From contig JANTQA010000029.1 in assembly GCA_027625915.1 (NCBI GenBank), positions 2,170,001 to 2,234,000 of the forward strand: DNA of 64,000 bases, given 5' to 3'. The notes under the pieces were generated by a model. That model was not told the origin of the DNA. It saw only the letters and a program-made list of their open reading frames with translations, and did not search any database. Below are positions 1-11,806 of the stretch, piece after piece; within the stretch, counting starts at the first letter, position 1; each line of letters opens with the position of its first letter. The DNA is from Anaeramoeba flamelloides (Eukaryota > Metamonada > Anaeramoebidae). Made by a program: the position numbers and the translations under genes.

Positions 1-324
1 GCTTTTGAGCGTATATCAGAAAAATTAAAAATTTTCAAAAAAAAAAAGATAATTAATTGGAAAATAGACAACTTATAAAACTTTTAAATAAAAATCTTAA
101 TAATTTGAGACAAAACTTGATAATCAATAGTTCTAGGTGGGGTGGTCAAGAATATCTAAAAATTATTAGATATAATAATAATATCAATAAACAGCAATGT
201 TATCAAGTGCCGTAGAATTGTTTCGTTCAGTGTCTAGATTTTTTATAAGTCAAAAGAATGGAGTAAAATCTATACATTTCCCTCGATTCTATTAAATTAA
301 AAAAAAAAAAAAAACCCGAACAGC

Positions 325-629
325 TGTTTTCCAGAATTTAAAAAAATAGAGAAAAATCAAAGATTTTGTATAAGTTTTTCAAATTCTGGAAAGCCTAACA
401 AAAGTGTCGTGAAGTTCCGTAGAGTTCCTAGGTTTTTTTTAATTTAAGAAATAGAAAGAAATTTTAGGTGATTTTCATTTTATTTCTGAAATTAAATGAA
501 AATCACCTAAATTTTCTTTCTATCTTTTAAATTGAAAAAAAAAAACCCTTAAAACAGTTTTTTTTTAATTTAAGAAATAAAAAGAAAAATTCTTAAATTT
601 TCTCTATTTTTTTTCAAATTGTAAAAAAA
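325..629. repeat. Cluster of three short hairpin repeats
   Basis: Three consecutive inverted repeats are visible by eye. The arms pair at 325-338 with 381-394 (core TTTCCAGAATTT), at 431-480 with 494-547 (about 50 bp arms sharing AGGTGATTTTCATTT), and at 557-590 with about 598-629. Outer ends tend to read GGTTTTTTT or AAAAAAACC. No reading frame is present. They look like tiny non-autonomous inverted-repeat elements or folded repeats. Their family is not recognised. Confidence 0.6.
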
Positions 630-1021
630 CTAATGACAAAAAATAATTTAAAATGGAAGTGTTTTGCTTCCATATGAAAAATCTGAAATTCCACAAATTA
701 AAAAAATAGATATTCTTAGGTTTATGATTAGAATGCAATAAAAACAAAATTTTGTAATCTATGCAAAAAATATTTTAACTTAGAAATAGATGAAGATATT
801 GCTCCTTTTTTATGGGAGTACCCATTCTATAAAAAAAATAGAAAATTTTGGATTAAAGAACTAATTCAAATTAACAAAAACAACAAGAATAATATCTTTG
901 GTATTATTCAAAATAGAGATTCATGATTTATCTTGTCATTGTTTAATGATATAGAAAATTATTATTCTTTATTAAAATCTCTAAACATAAATTTATAAAT
1001 TAGGAGGGTAATGTCAAGTTC

Positions 1022-1267
1022 CTAGCTTTTCCAGAATTTAAAAGAATTGAGTAAAATCCATGATTTTTTTCTATTCTTTCGAATTCTGGAAAAGCTAACC
1101 GAGGTTTTTTTAATTCTTGTTTTTGTTTCTGAAGTGTTCTAGGTTTTTTTTAATTTTTGAAATAAACAGAAAATTTTAATAAATTTTCGATTTATTCCAA
1201 AAAGTAAAAAAAACCTAACGAAAATCTATTGATTTTCTAATCAAAACAAAAATTAAAAAAAACCTAA
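1022..1267. repeat. Second hairpin cluster, related to the one at 325-629
   Basis: An inverted repeat pairs 1022-1047 with 1073-1098; its arm core CTTTTCCAGAATTT matches the hairpin at 325-394. A second hairpin pairs 1141-1168 with 1191-1217. It sits inside a looser outer pair (1101-1128 with 1238-1267) whose ends read GGTTTTTTTAATTCTTG and its complement. The rest of 1-2205 is AT-rich sequence in which I see no gene. Confidence 0.55.
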
Positions 1268-2205
1268 ATACTGAAAGACAAAATTAATTTCCTCTTTTCA
1301 CAACAAAAAAAAAGAAAAAAAAAATTGTACACGTTTTAAAAAAAAGCCAACCATTTATGAAAAAAAAGTAAAATGAGAAATAAAAAGTTAAAAATGATTT
1401 TTAATTGAAAAATCCTTAATAGAACCTGAAAACTGGAAACCTTATTGAAAACGAAAAGTAAAACCAATTAAAAAGAAGAAATAAATTAACTTCCAAAAAT
1501 AATCAATGTGTATGATTTTAAATTGATTCATAAACTCAATTTAGATCTTACTTTATTATCCAAAATTGATGAGTTATTTTGGAGATCTCAAAAATAGTCA
1601 AATTTTTTCAACTAATTTTTAATAATTGATAAGATCAATCAAAGAAAAACCCAAACCAAAGGATAGTATTAAAAAAACTGCTATTATGTTGAATCCTCCA
1701 TTTTGTCGTTAATTCTTTTTTTTTTCTTTTTTGGCTAATTGATCTTATTTTTCATTTTCAGTATGGGTTCCTAATTAAAAACCAGGATGAACTTTTTTTT
1801 CCTGTTTCAATTTTTTTACCTGTTTCACTTTTTTTTCCCCAATTAATGCTTTTGGGAATTAATAAAGTTTTTCTGAAGTTCTTGTCGAACCTTTTTGAAG
1901 GTGAAATAGCATTTTTTTTAAATCATATTTTTGTGATTATAATATCTCAAAAGAAGTGAACGATTAAGAAGTGTGGTAATTAATGAAAACTAAAAAGAGT
2001 TCACACACTCACCAAAATTGTTTTTTTAACATTGAGCACTATTTTGAGAGGTTAAGAAGAAGACATTAATGGTTTCACCTTTTCAAAAAACAAAGTTTTT
2101 TAAGAGAGTTGGTTACTGAAGTTTTAAAAAGTTTGAATTATAATATTTGATAGGCTCTTTTAAGAAGTCTGGACAACCCTTTTTAAAACTTAATTTTCCC
2201 ACTTT

Positions 2206-2629
2206 TTAACAACACCTTTTTGATTTTTCAAAGCCCTGTTTTAAAAAAAAAGAACACCAAAATGGATTTTTTTTTTTTTTCGGGTTAGGATTAGCTTTTT
2301 GTGTGTTCATTTTGAAATTTTGCTTTAGTTTTGTAAAAATATATTTAAAGCTTTTCAAATTCAAAGATCGAAATTGATAAGAACAAAAGAACAAAATTAA
2401 AACTTACAGAGATGTTACGAATAACAAGTTTAAATTTTGGACCTTCTTCTTCTTCGGGTTCCTCTCCTTCGTCTATTTTTTCAATCTTCTTTTGCTGTGT
2501 TTGTGGCTTGTTTTCATCGATCGATTCTTCTGTGGACGATTCGTCTTCAAGAACTATTTCTTTCTCTTCACTTTGGCTGGGTTTTGTTTCTTTTTTTTGT
2601 TCGTCGTTGGTGGACTCTTCAGATGACAT
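2206..2629 (-). CDS. Small acidic hypothetical protein, two exons
   Basis: I do not recognise this protein. Exon 1 runs from the ATG at 2629 down to 2408; an in-frame ATG also lies at 2644. It encodes about 74 residues very rich in Glu, Ser and Lys, ending in the strand-like stretch PKFKLVIRNIS. A textbook donor (GTAAGT) follows at 2407. An AG acceptor at 2324-2323 continues the frame in the same phase (intron of 85 nt). This gives a Lys/Pro-rich tail that ends in Cys-Cys before TAA at 2208-2206, about 112 residues in all. The double-Cys ending resembles a geranylgeranylation signal but may be chance. The first exon and donor are convincing; the second exon is a guess and the true 3' part may lie elsewhere. 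No conserved domain is visible. Confidence 0.4.
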
Positions 2630-3624
2630 GAGAATCGTTCTCAAGAAATTATAAACAAAGAATGAAAACCTTTAAAAAACAAGAAAAAATATCATTTGAG
2701 TTTTGATAACTCTTTATTTCTCTTACTTGAAACCTCAAAATATTCTTCACTGAGGAATCTGTTTCTAGTCAACAAATATTTTGTTTAAATGTTCGAATTT
2801 GCGTTTCTATTTTTAAAAATTAGTTTTTAAAAATCCAATAAACCAAAATGAAAATCGAAAGTTATTTGTTCTTCAAAGAATTTTGGAATTGTAAAAATAC
2901 TTTTGGTCGTTCTTCAAAAAAAATTCGATTTTTACAAAATAATTACCTTTTTCAATTTATTTTTTTCAGATAAGGTTTAACTATGTTTGCCATTGAAATT
3001 CAGAGTATCTATGTTTTAAAAAAAGTTTTGGTGGTTGGAAGTTCTCCTAAATATTTATTCAAATTTATAAGAACCAAACAATGTTATACTTATCCTAAAT
3101 TTGTCTTCCTGTAATGAAAATAAAAATAATATTTAAAACAAAAGTTTTTAAGGGGCTTATCTCTAGTAAATTTTTTAGACTCAAAATGTAATAGAGATTG
3201 AGAAAATTTTTTGAAATTACTTGGATTTGAAAACCCTCTTTATTTTCAGATTAAACATATTTCGAGATAAAGTATTCTTATTTAGAAATTGGTCAAAAAA
3301 AAAAATAATAGAGAATAGTTTCTGAAGAAAATTTCTTCTAAGTTGAAAATTGAAAACCTTGAGACATTGCTGAACAATTTTCCGTCCCGTTTTTAATTTC
3401 ATGGAAAAGTTTAGAGGGTTTATAATTTGATAGAAAGTGTCAAAATGGAGAAAATTGAAAATTTTTGAGGTACTAATATGATAATAGCCAATTTTTTCTT
3501 ATTTTCAAACTTCTCATATGTAATGGTATCCATTATCAATTTTTCTTTTACAACAAGGAAATAACTTGGCTTATGGTCCCTTTAACGTATCCATCTACAT
3601 ACCTACCTATACTGTTTGGAAGAA

Positions 3625-3824
3625 TACAGTCATTTCCACTTTTAAGACACAAACTTTCAACGAAATTTAAAACACAAAAATAATCTCAAATTAAGAACAA
3701 AATTTGGCTACTATGAAAAAAAATTGTGAAAAAAAAAATTCTAAAAAATAGATATTAATTTGAGATTTTTTTTCTTCCTTAAATTTCGTTTAAAGATTGT
3801 GCCTTAAAAGTGGAACTTACTGTA
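3625..3824. repeat. MITE family 1, copy A (Tc1/mariner-like)
   Basis: This 200 bp inverted-repeat element begins TACAGTCA and ends TTACTGTA, that is CAGT/ACTG ends inside TA dinucleotides. Each arm carries iterated motifs of the AAGGCACAAA type. Five further copies lie in this window (14013, 14638, 41506, 45100, 49466). There is no coding capacity. This copy is somewhat diverged from the others. Confidence 0.85.
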
Positions 3825-3842
3825 TCCGTTTTAAGGGCTATC

Positions 3843-4244
3843 TAAAAAAGACACCACAGCGGGCTTAAGAATTAAACCAATCAGTGAATTAGAGTCTTTA
3901 TTTATTGAGATCGAGAAGTTATATAAATTTTGGAAAAGTTAGGAATAGATAATTTTACAAGATCAGATACTTAATTGAAAGACGATAGTAAAAACCACAA
4001 CCCAGCCATTTTTCATCGAAGACCTTTTTTTCAGATGTTCATATTGGAAACTAGACAATACTCCAATTAGAAGAAACACAGTTCGATTGTGTTTTATACT
4101 CCCATCTTCCAATTAAGTATCTGATCTTGTAAAATTATCTATTCCTAAATTTTCCAAATTTTATGGTTTTTCTGGATCTCAAGAAATAAAGAGTCTAATC
4201 CAATGATCCTTTAATTTATAAGACCGCTGTGGTGGCTTTATTTA
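3843..4244. repeat. MITE family 2, inverted-repeat element of about 400 bp
   Basis: Long terminal inverted repeats of about 140 bp pair 3843-3985 with about 4100-4244. The outer parts read ACACCACAGCGG on the left and CCGCTGTGGTGG on the right. The arms share the 20-base block GATAATTTTACAAGATCAGA. The loop of about 120 bp is unrelated to the arms. Flanking bases suggest TA at both ends, but the exact termini are uncertain. No open frame is present. Confidence 0.75.
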
Positions 4245-4274
4245 TATATCACTTAAAAGAGATGTTGATCATTT

Positions 4275-4427
4275 CTAGTTCAGATACGACTGGTTTTTTT
4301 TTGTGAAGGTGTTAGGGCATCGTACTATTTTGATTAATTTCAACAGTTTCACAGTTCCATCTTCTTGTGAGGATTTCACTTTTTCGTTTATATATTTGAT
4401 GCAGGAGCCATATAGTATTTTTTTTTA
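4275..4427 (-). pseudogene. Orphan coding-like segment
   Basis: On the minus strand an open frame of about 50 codons ends at TAG (4277-4275). It includes the stretch YINEKVKSSQEDGTVKLLKL. Codon content is less AT-rich than the surroundings. No ATG or clear splice acceptor precedes it and stops occur just upstream. It directly abuts MITE family 2. It could be a transposase remnant or a lost exon; I cannot name a family. Confidence 0.25.
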
Positions 4428-5522
4428 ATATCTTCACCATCTCGACAGGAATTTTTATTCAATGTTCTCTATCTAATCAATTTTCAAGTAAACTAAATTT
4501 CATAATAAATGGCCCATGTTACATTTGAATTTTAAATTGCCTTTGTGTTGTTTTGAAGTTTTTCCTCCCACAATGAAAAGTTTACAAATAAATCATTTTT
4601 TCTCTTTTTTATTTTTTCAACAGTGTTTTGTTAAAATGGAAAATGAAAATGAAAAATTGGAAAGAAGTAACAGATGAATTAATGAAAAATTTGGTTTTAA
4701 ATATGAAAAAGAGATTAGATTTAGTTATTCAAATGGAAGGAGAATCGATAAAAGCCTTTTTTTAATTTTTTAAATTTTCTATTTTTTATGTAATGCTTAT
4801 TTCAAAATAAATGGCCAAATTTTTTGAACAGTTTATTTTATTTTTTTTTTCTTTTATTTTTAGACAAAAAATAAATATCTCTTGAGTATGGTATTGAATA
4901 TTAAAATCGAAATTTTTATATTATAATAGATAACATTAATAATTAAAAATATTTTTCTTTAAAAGTTGATTTTGAATGGGAAAATGATTTTGAAAGATAG
5001 TTTACACTGTTAGGTGATCCAGTTATCGGTTTTTTAATTACTTGATGAAATTAGCTTTCCTCTTTAGGATGATCTGTTTTATGGGACCAATTCTAGTTTT
5101 CCATTTGGATATGTATGTAGGAGTGTCTTTTTGTAATTGGATTATGATTTTAATTTTTATTTTAACCCAAGTATCTATATCTTAGATATATGTCTATGTT
5201 ATTATTGAAAATGTCAAAACTATCTATTACTTGAAGTAAGGCGACTGTAAGCAAAATTTCAAAATAGGGGCAGATTTTTCATCAGAAAAAAATTTTTTTA
5301 ATTGCTTTTTTTTTGAATAATAATGTATTTTGCTAAAGTGCTTAGAGGTAATAGCTAATATAGATTAATAAATAAAAATAGAGTGTAATCATTTTATTTT
5401 TTGAAATACAAAAGAAAAATTTGAAAAGGAAAAAAATGTTAATAATAAAGTTTGCCCCTAATTTCGAAATTTGACTTATTGAAAAATCTGATTCTGAGCA
5501 TATTTGATATTTTTTTATTTGA

Positions 5523-5544
5523 ATATATATATATATATATATAT
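5523..5544. repeat. (AT)11 microsatellite
   Basis: An uninterrupted AT dinucleotide run. It sits in a gene-free stretch (4430-6030) in which I see nothing else but T-rich low complexity. Confidence 0.9.
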
Positions 5545-5744
5545 TAATAATTTCTTTTTTGGTCAAAGGTGATAAGTGTTTTGAAGAAAAAGAACAAATT
5601 CAATCAGTTTAATTCATTTCTCTTCTCAAAATGAAATTTCAATTTTTCGACCTTATCATTTTTCGAATTTTGTCAATTTTTTTTTTTTTTTTCGGTTTTC
5701 AAATCCTTAATGTTTTTGTCTTTTGTTTTTTTTCTTTTTTTAAA

Positions 5745-6400
5745 AAAATGTCAATTTGAAAAAAAAAAAAATATTTTTAGAAAGTTCCAAATTAACTTTA
5801 AGATTATTAAGACTTTGTAATTTCTTATAAAATTGAATACATTTACAATTTAAAAAAAATCTCATTATCAACAATTAATGTACTAAAGAACCCGAGAAAT
5901 ATTCTACAAGAGGTTTCCATTGATAGGGACACAATTATTTTTTTTAAAATTATCCTTTTTTTTCGGAAATTTATGGTTTGCTCAGGAATGTATTTCTTTC
6001 TTGAATATCAACTCTAACATCTGAAGTTTATTATTGTTCTTAATTCTAAAAAATCGTCTGTTAGTTTGGTTCTTAACAAAAAGTGAATTTTTCATTTTGG
6101 GCTGGGCACCTTTGAGTGGAATAGAGACTATATACCCGTTGAAATTATCTTTAGCTTTATCAAAAGTATTATATCAAATGAGCAGAATAAAAAAATGTAT
6201 TGGTAACTTTCTTGAAATTCTACCAAAAAATATTTTCCGATCAAAGACGAATTACCACAAACAAATTACAGCCGAGTTGTTCTATTTTGAAGAACTCAAC
6301 TTTAACATAATATCAGTCATTCAAAAAAAATTTATGGATCGAATGTAATCAGATTATGTAATTGAAAAAATGGAACCAAAACAAAAAACTCAAAAAATGA
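5745..6400 (+). repeat. Dispersed repeat D, copy 1
   Basis: This is the longest copy of a diverged interspersed repeat. Shared landmarks are a segment reading TTTGGGCTGGGCACCTTTGA near 6098, a block like TTCTTGAAATTCTACCAAAA near 6211, and TTTGAAGAACTCAACTTTAA near 6285. Related copies lie at 12480-12925 (+), 29690-29835 (-), 34085-34265 (+), 34480-34815 (-, two pieces), 40640-40760 (-), 56215-56405 (+) and 61925-62075 (-). A frame of about 100 codons crosses this copy but lacks an ATG and is not open in the others, so I do not call a gene. Confidence 0.55.
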
Positions 6401-6752
6401 ATCATATGATAAATATATTTTACAAGAATCAAAATTATTTCCAAATTTGAATGAAATTGTGATTTTTTTAGCTGTGATACAAAACCAAAAATTTTGAATT
6501 TAAGTTTATAATAATATACTTAACTGTCACTGGTCTCTATTCAGTTTACGTTTTCGTTGAATTGTATCTAATAATTCTGATCAAATAAAAATGGAAAAAA
6601 AATATATATATTTTTTGTATCTCATATAAAGGAGGAAAAACAATTTATTCATAAGCAAAGATGTGCAATTCTAAAAATTCTAATGAATAATTCGAAATGT
6701 GAAACATAATACATAAAAGCATAGCAAGAGAATTGTTCTCTGATTCCAAAAT

Positions 6753-7858
6753 TTAAGACAAAACAAATTTAGGATCACCGATCAAATTACATCCGATCTG
6801 AGTTACAATATATTTTGCGGCCCAGTGCCCAGCCTTTAGGCATTTGTTTAGATTAACATTTCTGTTTTCATTTTTATACTTTATGAGCTGTGATAAAAAC
6901 CCTGCGACAAAGGCGTCGCCCGCGCCATTAGAATCCACGAATTCTTCCTTTTTGCATGGAACAACATCAAATATTTCTTGTTTGATACCATCTCCGGGGG
7001 AATAGGAAGAAATAATTGTTGGGTTGACACCATCGGTTATTGTTAATATTTTTGCTTTTTCAAAGTGGGTTTTGTTTAGGATTTTATGGAAAATGTTTTT
7101 TGAAATCTCTTTTATTTCTGAGATTGAATGGGATTTGTCATTCTTGTTTTGGTTATCCGAGAACTCTGTGCCCTTGTTTAAAAGGGAATAAACGGATTTT
7201 GCTTCGCCTACATTGCCAAAGATAAGATCTGAATTGTAGAGACATGTTTTCAAGATCTCGGAATAAGAACTTTGCCAAAGATAAGACGCCGAGAGGTTAA
7301 GTGCTATTGTGGTTTCCTTTGGAACAAGGTTGAGCAATTGTGACGTTTTGTCCTTTAGTGTGTTCACGTAATATGACGAGAGGTACATTATTTTGGCGTT
7401 TGAGAGAGAATTTTTCAAAATTTCGTTTTGCAAAAAGTGCTCGGGACAATATTGGGATGCCCCCAGATGAGCTATTGTAGTCCTCGTTTTACCTGTTACT
7501 AGCACAAGGCATGAGCCAGTTTGAAAGTCAGACACACGAGAATACTGCGCCACAATGCCCTTCTTCTCAAGCTCTTTTAATAACAATTCCCCATTTGCAT
7601 CTTTCCCGATGCTCCCAACATCAACAACAGAGCCGCTTCCTCCTAAGAGCCATTGGCAAATACGAAGTGTGTTTGTTGTACCCCCGCCAGCTCGGTATTC
7701 AAATTTTACGTTTTCCACTTTGAGCGCATCAAGATATCTTGTTAAGGGCTCTGTGATTAACAGATTTTCATCTTCCGGTATCGAATGCTTTCGAAGAAAG
7801 TTGTGGCTCACAGGAACAATTATGTCAACAAGCGGAGTTCCAAACCCAACAAGATCAA
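6753..7858 (-). CDS. adk: Adenosine kinase (PfkB family)
   Basis: Adenosine kinase phosphorylates adenosine to AMP with ATP in purine salvage. The frame reads from LVGFGTPLVDIIVP at the N-terminus (like NILFGMGNPLLDIS of the human enzyme) through the substrate-binding stretch EYRAGGGTTNTLRICQWLLG. It ends with the PfkB signature DSNGAGDAFVAGFLSQL, which holds the catalytic Asp and the anion-hole Gly residues. Length, about 370 residues, is normal for the family. There is no in-frame ATG in the main exon: the frame is closed upstream by TAA in an A-rich tract, so an upstream exon must supply the start. A phase-compatible candidate is exon 8099-8030 (ATG, hydrophobic and Ser-rich, 23 codons plus one base) with donor GTAAAA at 8029 and acceptor AG at 7860-7859. 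That exon is inference; the kinase assignment is secure. TAA stop at 6755-6753. Confidence 0.92.
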
Positions 7859-8159
7859 CTATTACGATTATTGTACATTTTTTTTTTTATTTATCCAAGG
7901 CGAACAGAAAGGTTAACAAAATCATAGAAAGCAAATCTAATTTTATTGAAAAAAAAAAAAAAAAAAGTAAACCATTTGTCTCCTTTGTTTTTTTGACACT
8001 AACAGTGGAACACCTTTTTAAAGTTTTACAAATCGGGAATAAAGAAATTGGAAAAAGAGAATTTGAGAAAAGAGTTGAGGATTTTAAGGTGGCAATCATC
8101 TCTTGAAATAAATTAAAAAAAATGTCTCCAAATCCATATTTTTTGAACAAAATTAAAAG

Positions 8160-11100
8160 GAGCCGGAAAGAAAGAGTACCTTTGATTCAAATAACCTTCA
8201 ATTATATATTCGTTTGAGTCTATTTATTTCTATTATAGTTCTAATTAATTTTCCTCATCTGGATCAAATTCACAATGTTTAAATCTTTTCTTTTTTCCGA
8301 ACTTTATAATTTTGACTCTTTGGTTGTTATTAATGAACCAATAGCGGTGATTTGGTTTTAACAAAAGTTCAAGAGTTATTAACTTTTTGGTATTGGTATT
8401 TGTATAATTAAATGAATGGATAATTATGACTTCATTTCGAGATTTTTCTTGATAAAATAGTGTTCTCATAGCAATCAATTGCAATGGTAGGATTTCTATT
8501 TATTTGGTAAGTAATTTTTTATGAAAAATATTGGCTGAAGTTGGAATACTTAATTAAATACATTTCTTGAATTGATAAAATATAATAAACTAAAATTAGT
8601 TCCATTTAAATTATAAATACCAATTTTGTCTCATTAATCACACTCAACTCCCCAAAATACAAGACTTAACATCTTACTGAATATGTATTTTTCTTTTTTT
8701 TAAAAAAAAAGAAAACAGTGGCCCATCAAACTCGTAGAAGTTAAAACTAATTTTTAGTTTTTATATTAAAATATTACAAATATGATTAAGGAAAAATTTT
8801 GAAATTAGATTTTTTGATCCTAAATATTTAAAAGAAAATTAATCTATAAAATGTAATCTAAAAAATTCTGATTATTGAATCTTCAAATAAAAACAATAAA
8901 TATATAATAAAACATCTTTTAATATATATTTTAACTTTTAATTGATGGTTAAATTGTTTTCTATTTTGAAAAAAGATTTTTTTGAAAAAAAAAAAATATA
9001 TTATTAAAAAAAGAAGGAAAAATAACAAATAATTTTTATTGAAGCGTAATTTCCAATATACGAAATTTGTTTGAAAAAAATTGTAAATGATTCAGATTAT
9101 TATTTCCAATATAAACAATACTGGTGTTATATTTTGATTTTTAAACAAAATTTTCCTAATTTTGGATAAAAAAAAAAGATAACTTATAAATAGAAATTTT
9201 TTAATTCCACTTTATTTTTGTAATTATAACATAGATAGACTTATTTCCAAAACCTTAATTACAAAGAAGATGATCATAATATGTAATTTTACAATCGCTC
9301 AATTTTTGAAAGCAACTTTTACAAAATTTTTAAAAAACGAATAAATAATGACAAGATTAAACAAAAATCTCAAAATTTAAATATTTAAAAATAGACCTAT
9401 GTATTTTTCATTCCCAAATTCGGATTTTGGGGAATTTTTTTTTCATTAATCTTTATTTTCAAACCTTCTATACAGTCCAAAGGGGGTTTTCTATTGATAT
9501 ATTAAGGGGCACAATAGCACGATTATAATATAGACAAGATATTCGTTTTACTACATTTCAAGAACCTTAATCCTAAAAATAAGAATTTGGGAAATCACTA
9601 TTTTCAATGAAAATTTTTAATTTCAGAAAAAGAAAAGTTCAAGTATCATAATATTCTGATCCATTCCTCCGGAAATTTGAAATTCATAAATTGCAATTAT
9701 ATTTCTACAAATTCTTTGGCCTAGGTAATTTTTTTGTTAATTTTTTTGTAAATTTTTTAAAAAATAGTACAATTTACTTTGGTAATTGTATTTTATTTGA
9801 ATAAAAAAAAATGAAATTAGAAAATATTTTATTATGGAAGTGGGCACATCTGACCATTTTTTTAAAAAAAATAATTATGAGAACTTTACTGAAATAAAAA
9901 TTTTTTATTGTAAAAGGATATAGTAAATTTTAAACCCAAATATCATTAGATAATCTATTTGAGAAAATAACTAATAAATTCGAGTTGAATCTTTGAATTA
10001 TTCATTTTGTTGAAAAAATTTTTTTAAATTTATGATTTGAATAAAGAAATGTGTTTCAATATAGGAATGTAATTTTTCTAAAACAAAGTAAAAAAATAAA
10101 CATTGGAATGTGTGAATTTTTTACAGATTTTTCTTTTTCATAACCAAACCAGTAAGATCAACCTCTTCAAATAAACTCATTGGGATAATGAATGAAAAAA
10201 ATTCCACCCAAAGTATATTTTTCGAGATATATCTTCTTTTTCATTTTAATTTGGATAGAGAAAAGAATTCGTTTCCTTGAATTTCTAATTCTATTATTAT
10301 TTAATATTATTTGTCAAAATACATTTTTTGCAAAATGATTTTCAAAAATCTTGTTTTAAATATTTTAATCAAACTAAACTAAAACAAAGGATATAACTTA
10401 CAAGATTAAAGATAAAGAAAATAAATTCCCAAAATATAAAAATGACTACATAGGTTTAAACCGAAAAAAAAGGATAAAATAAGAAAAAATTTAAAAAAAG
10501 ATTTCAGATATATTTTGAGTTTTAGTTATTAATCAATAATAAATAATTATCAAGCAAAACAAACACATCTTATAAATCATTATATCTGAAGAAGAAGAAT
10601 AATACAAACAATAATTATATTTTATTTAATTCAAATTTAGAATTAAATAGAAATAAATGAAAATAGGAATTTAAATTCATTTTGGAAAATTCTTTAGAAA
10701 TTAGAAGTAGTTTGTTAATCAAAAATAAGATATTTCAAAAGTGTTTTAAGTCAGAATTAAAAATTAATAGGAAGTGAAGAAAAAGAAAGTGTATCAAATT
10801 TAAGTCTTAATATCAAAAAATAAATAATTTTTATTTATTTTCACTTGATCAAATTTTTAATTTTTTTGATTTCCATTGTTTTTTAATTGGTATGTTAATA
10901 ATATTCGAAATTTGAAATCTGATAGTATACTTAATATTAAAACATTAATGTGCTTGATTAAAAGAAATAATTTGAAGGATTCAATTTCGCATAAACCTGC
11001 CACTCAAAATTTGAACAATGTACTTACTCCCCTTAAAGAAATATTTACATTTTTCAGGTTCACTTATTGAACTTTCTCATTAAAACATAACTAATAACCT

Positions 11101-11226
11101 CTTTTAAAATTAACACACTTCCTTCGAAAATCCAAATGATTTTGTAAATCTAAATTTCCAAAAGTAAGATTCATTTTTTTAAATTTACTTTATTTATAGC
11201 TTTTTTTATTTAGTTTCACTTATCAA
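8160..11226. other. Gene-free AT-rich stretch
   Basis: About 3 kb of extremely AT-rich sequence. Frames on both strands are short and without recognisable protein features. I see no inverted repeat or repeat family of the kinds found elsewhere in the window. It probably includes the promoter of the RPB12 gene at its right end, but no element could be defined. Confidence 0.5.
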
Positions 11227-11464
11227 ATGACAATCTACATTTGTGGTAGCTGTGGAAAACAAAACAATGTTAAACCAACTGATCCAATTCGGTGCAGGTC
11301 TTGTGGTTATCGTATTTTATATAAAAAAAGGACAAAAAGAAGTAATTTTTTTTTTGTTTGTCTTTTTCTTTTTCTTTTTCTGTTTTTATTTCTTACGTTA
11401 TTTTTTTTTTTATTATTTTTTATTTTGTTTTGTCACAATAGTAATTCAATTTGAAGCACGTTAA
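11227..11464 (+). CDS. rpb12: RNA polymerase subunit RPB12/RPABC4
   Basis: This is the smallest subunit shared by RNA polymerases I, II and III, a zinc-ribbon protein of the nuclear polymerase core. Exon 1 (11227-11341) encodes [12 protein letters not shown] followed by [19 protein letters not shown]; the two CxxC pairs bind zinc. Exon 2 (11442-11464) encodes the C-terminus IIQFEAR, matching LVQFEAR of yeast and LVVFDAR of human. The intron (11342-11441, 100 nt, GTAATT...ATAG) is T-rich. Splicing after the first base of a codon restores the frame exactly. The product is 45 residues, at the short end of the family because it lacks the variable N-terminal extension of human and yeast. Start is the ATG at 11227, just before the conserved core. 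Confidence 0.95.
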
Positions 11465-11683
11465 CTTTTTACAAGCTGTTTGGCTTTGGGATATGTTTAA
11501 CCTCTAAAATTTTTGCAAGAAATATAGCCTTTCATTTTCACAAACAACCCTTTTTTAAAAATAATTAAATTTTACTAATTTGAATTTTTTTTTTTTTGTT
11601 TTTGTTCATTTCCAAAACTCGTTTTCACAACCTCCATTTGTTGGTTAGCTTATTACTTACTTTGATCGAAATTACATTTAAGT

Positions 11684-11806
11684 CATGTTTACTGAATCAA
11701 ATCCAAATCTTCCAAAATCTGGTCATTCGCCAGATCAAACCAAATCAAGAAAAATAAAAAAAATCTTTCTTGTTTCAAATATACTTAAATTTCGATCTAT
11801 TTAAGG
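11684..11806 (+). other. Possible small gene, first exon
   Basis: An ATG at 11684 opens a 39-codon frame (MFTESNPNLPKSGHSPDQTK and on) that is richer in GC and in codon variety than the flanks. A second open stretch follows at about 11807 (STSNEKRLDTKQNF and a hydrophobic end). A phase-compatible but weak GTCATT donor near 11721 and the AG at 11805-11806 could join them. I do not recognise a family and the signal may be chance. Confidence 0.2.

Noticed and set aside
6034-6348. 104-codon plus-strand frame
   Set aside because: It begins at TTG, lies in dispersed repeat D and is not conserved as a frame in other copies.
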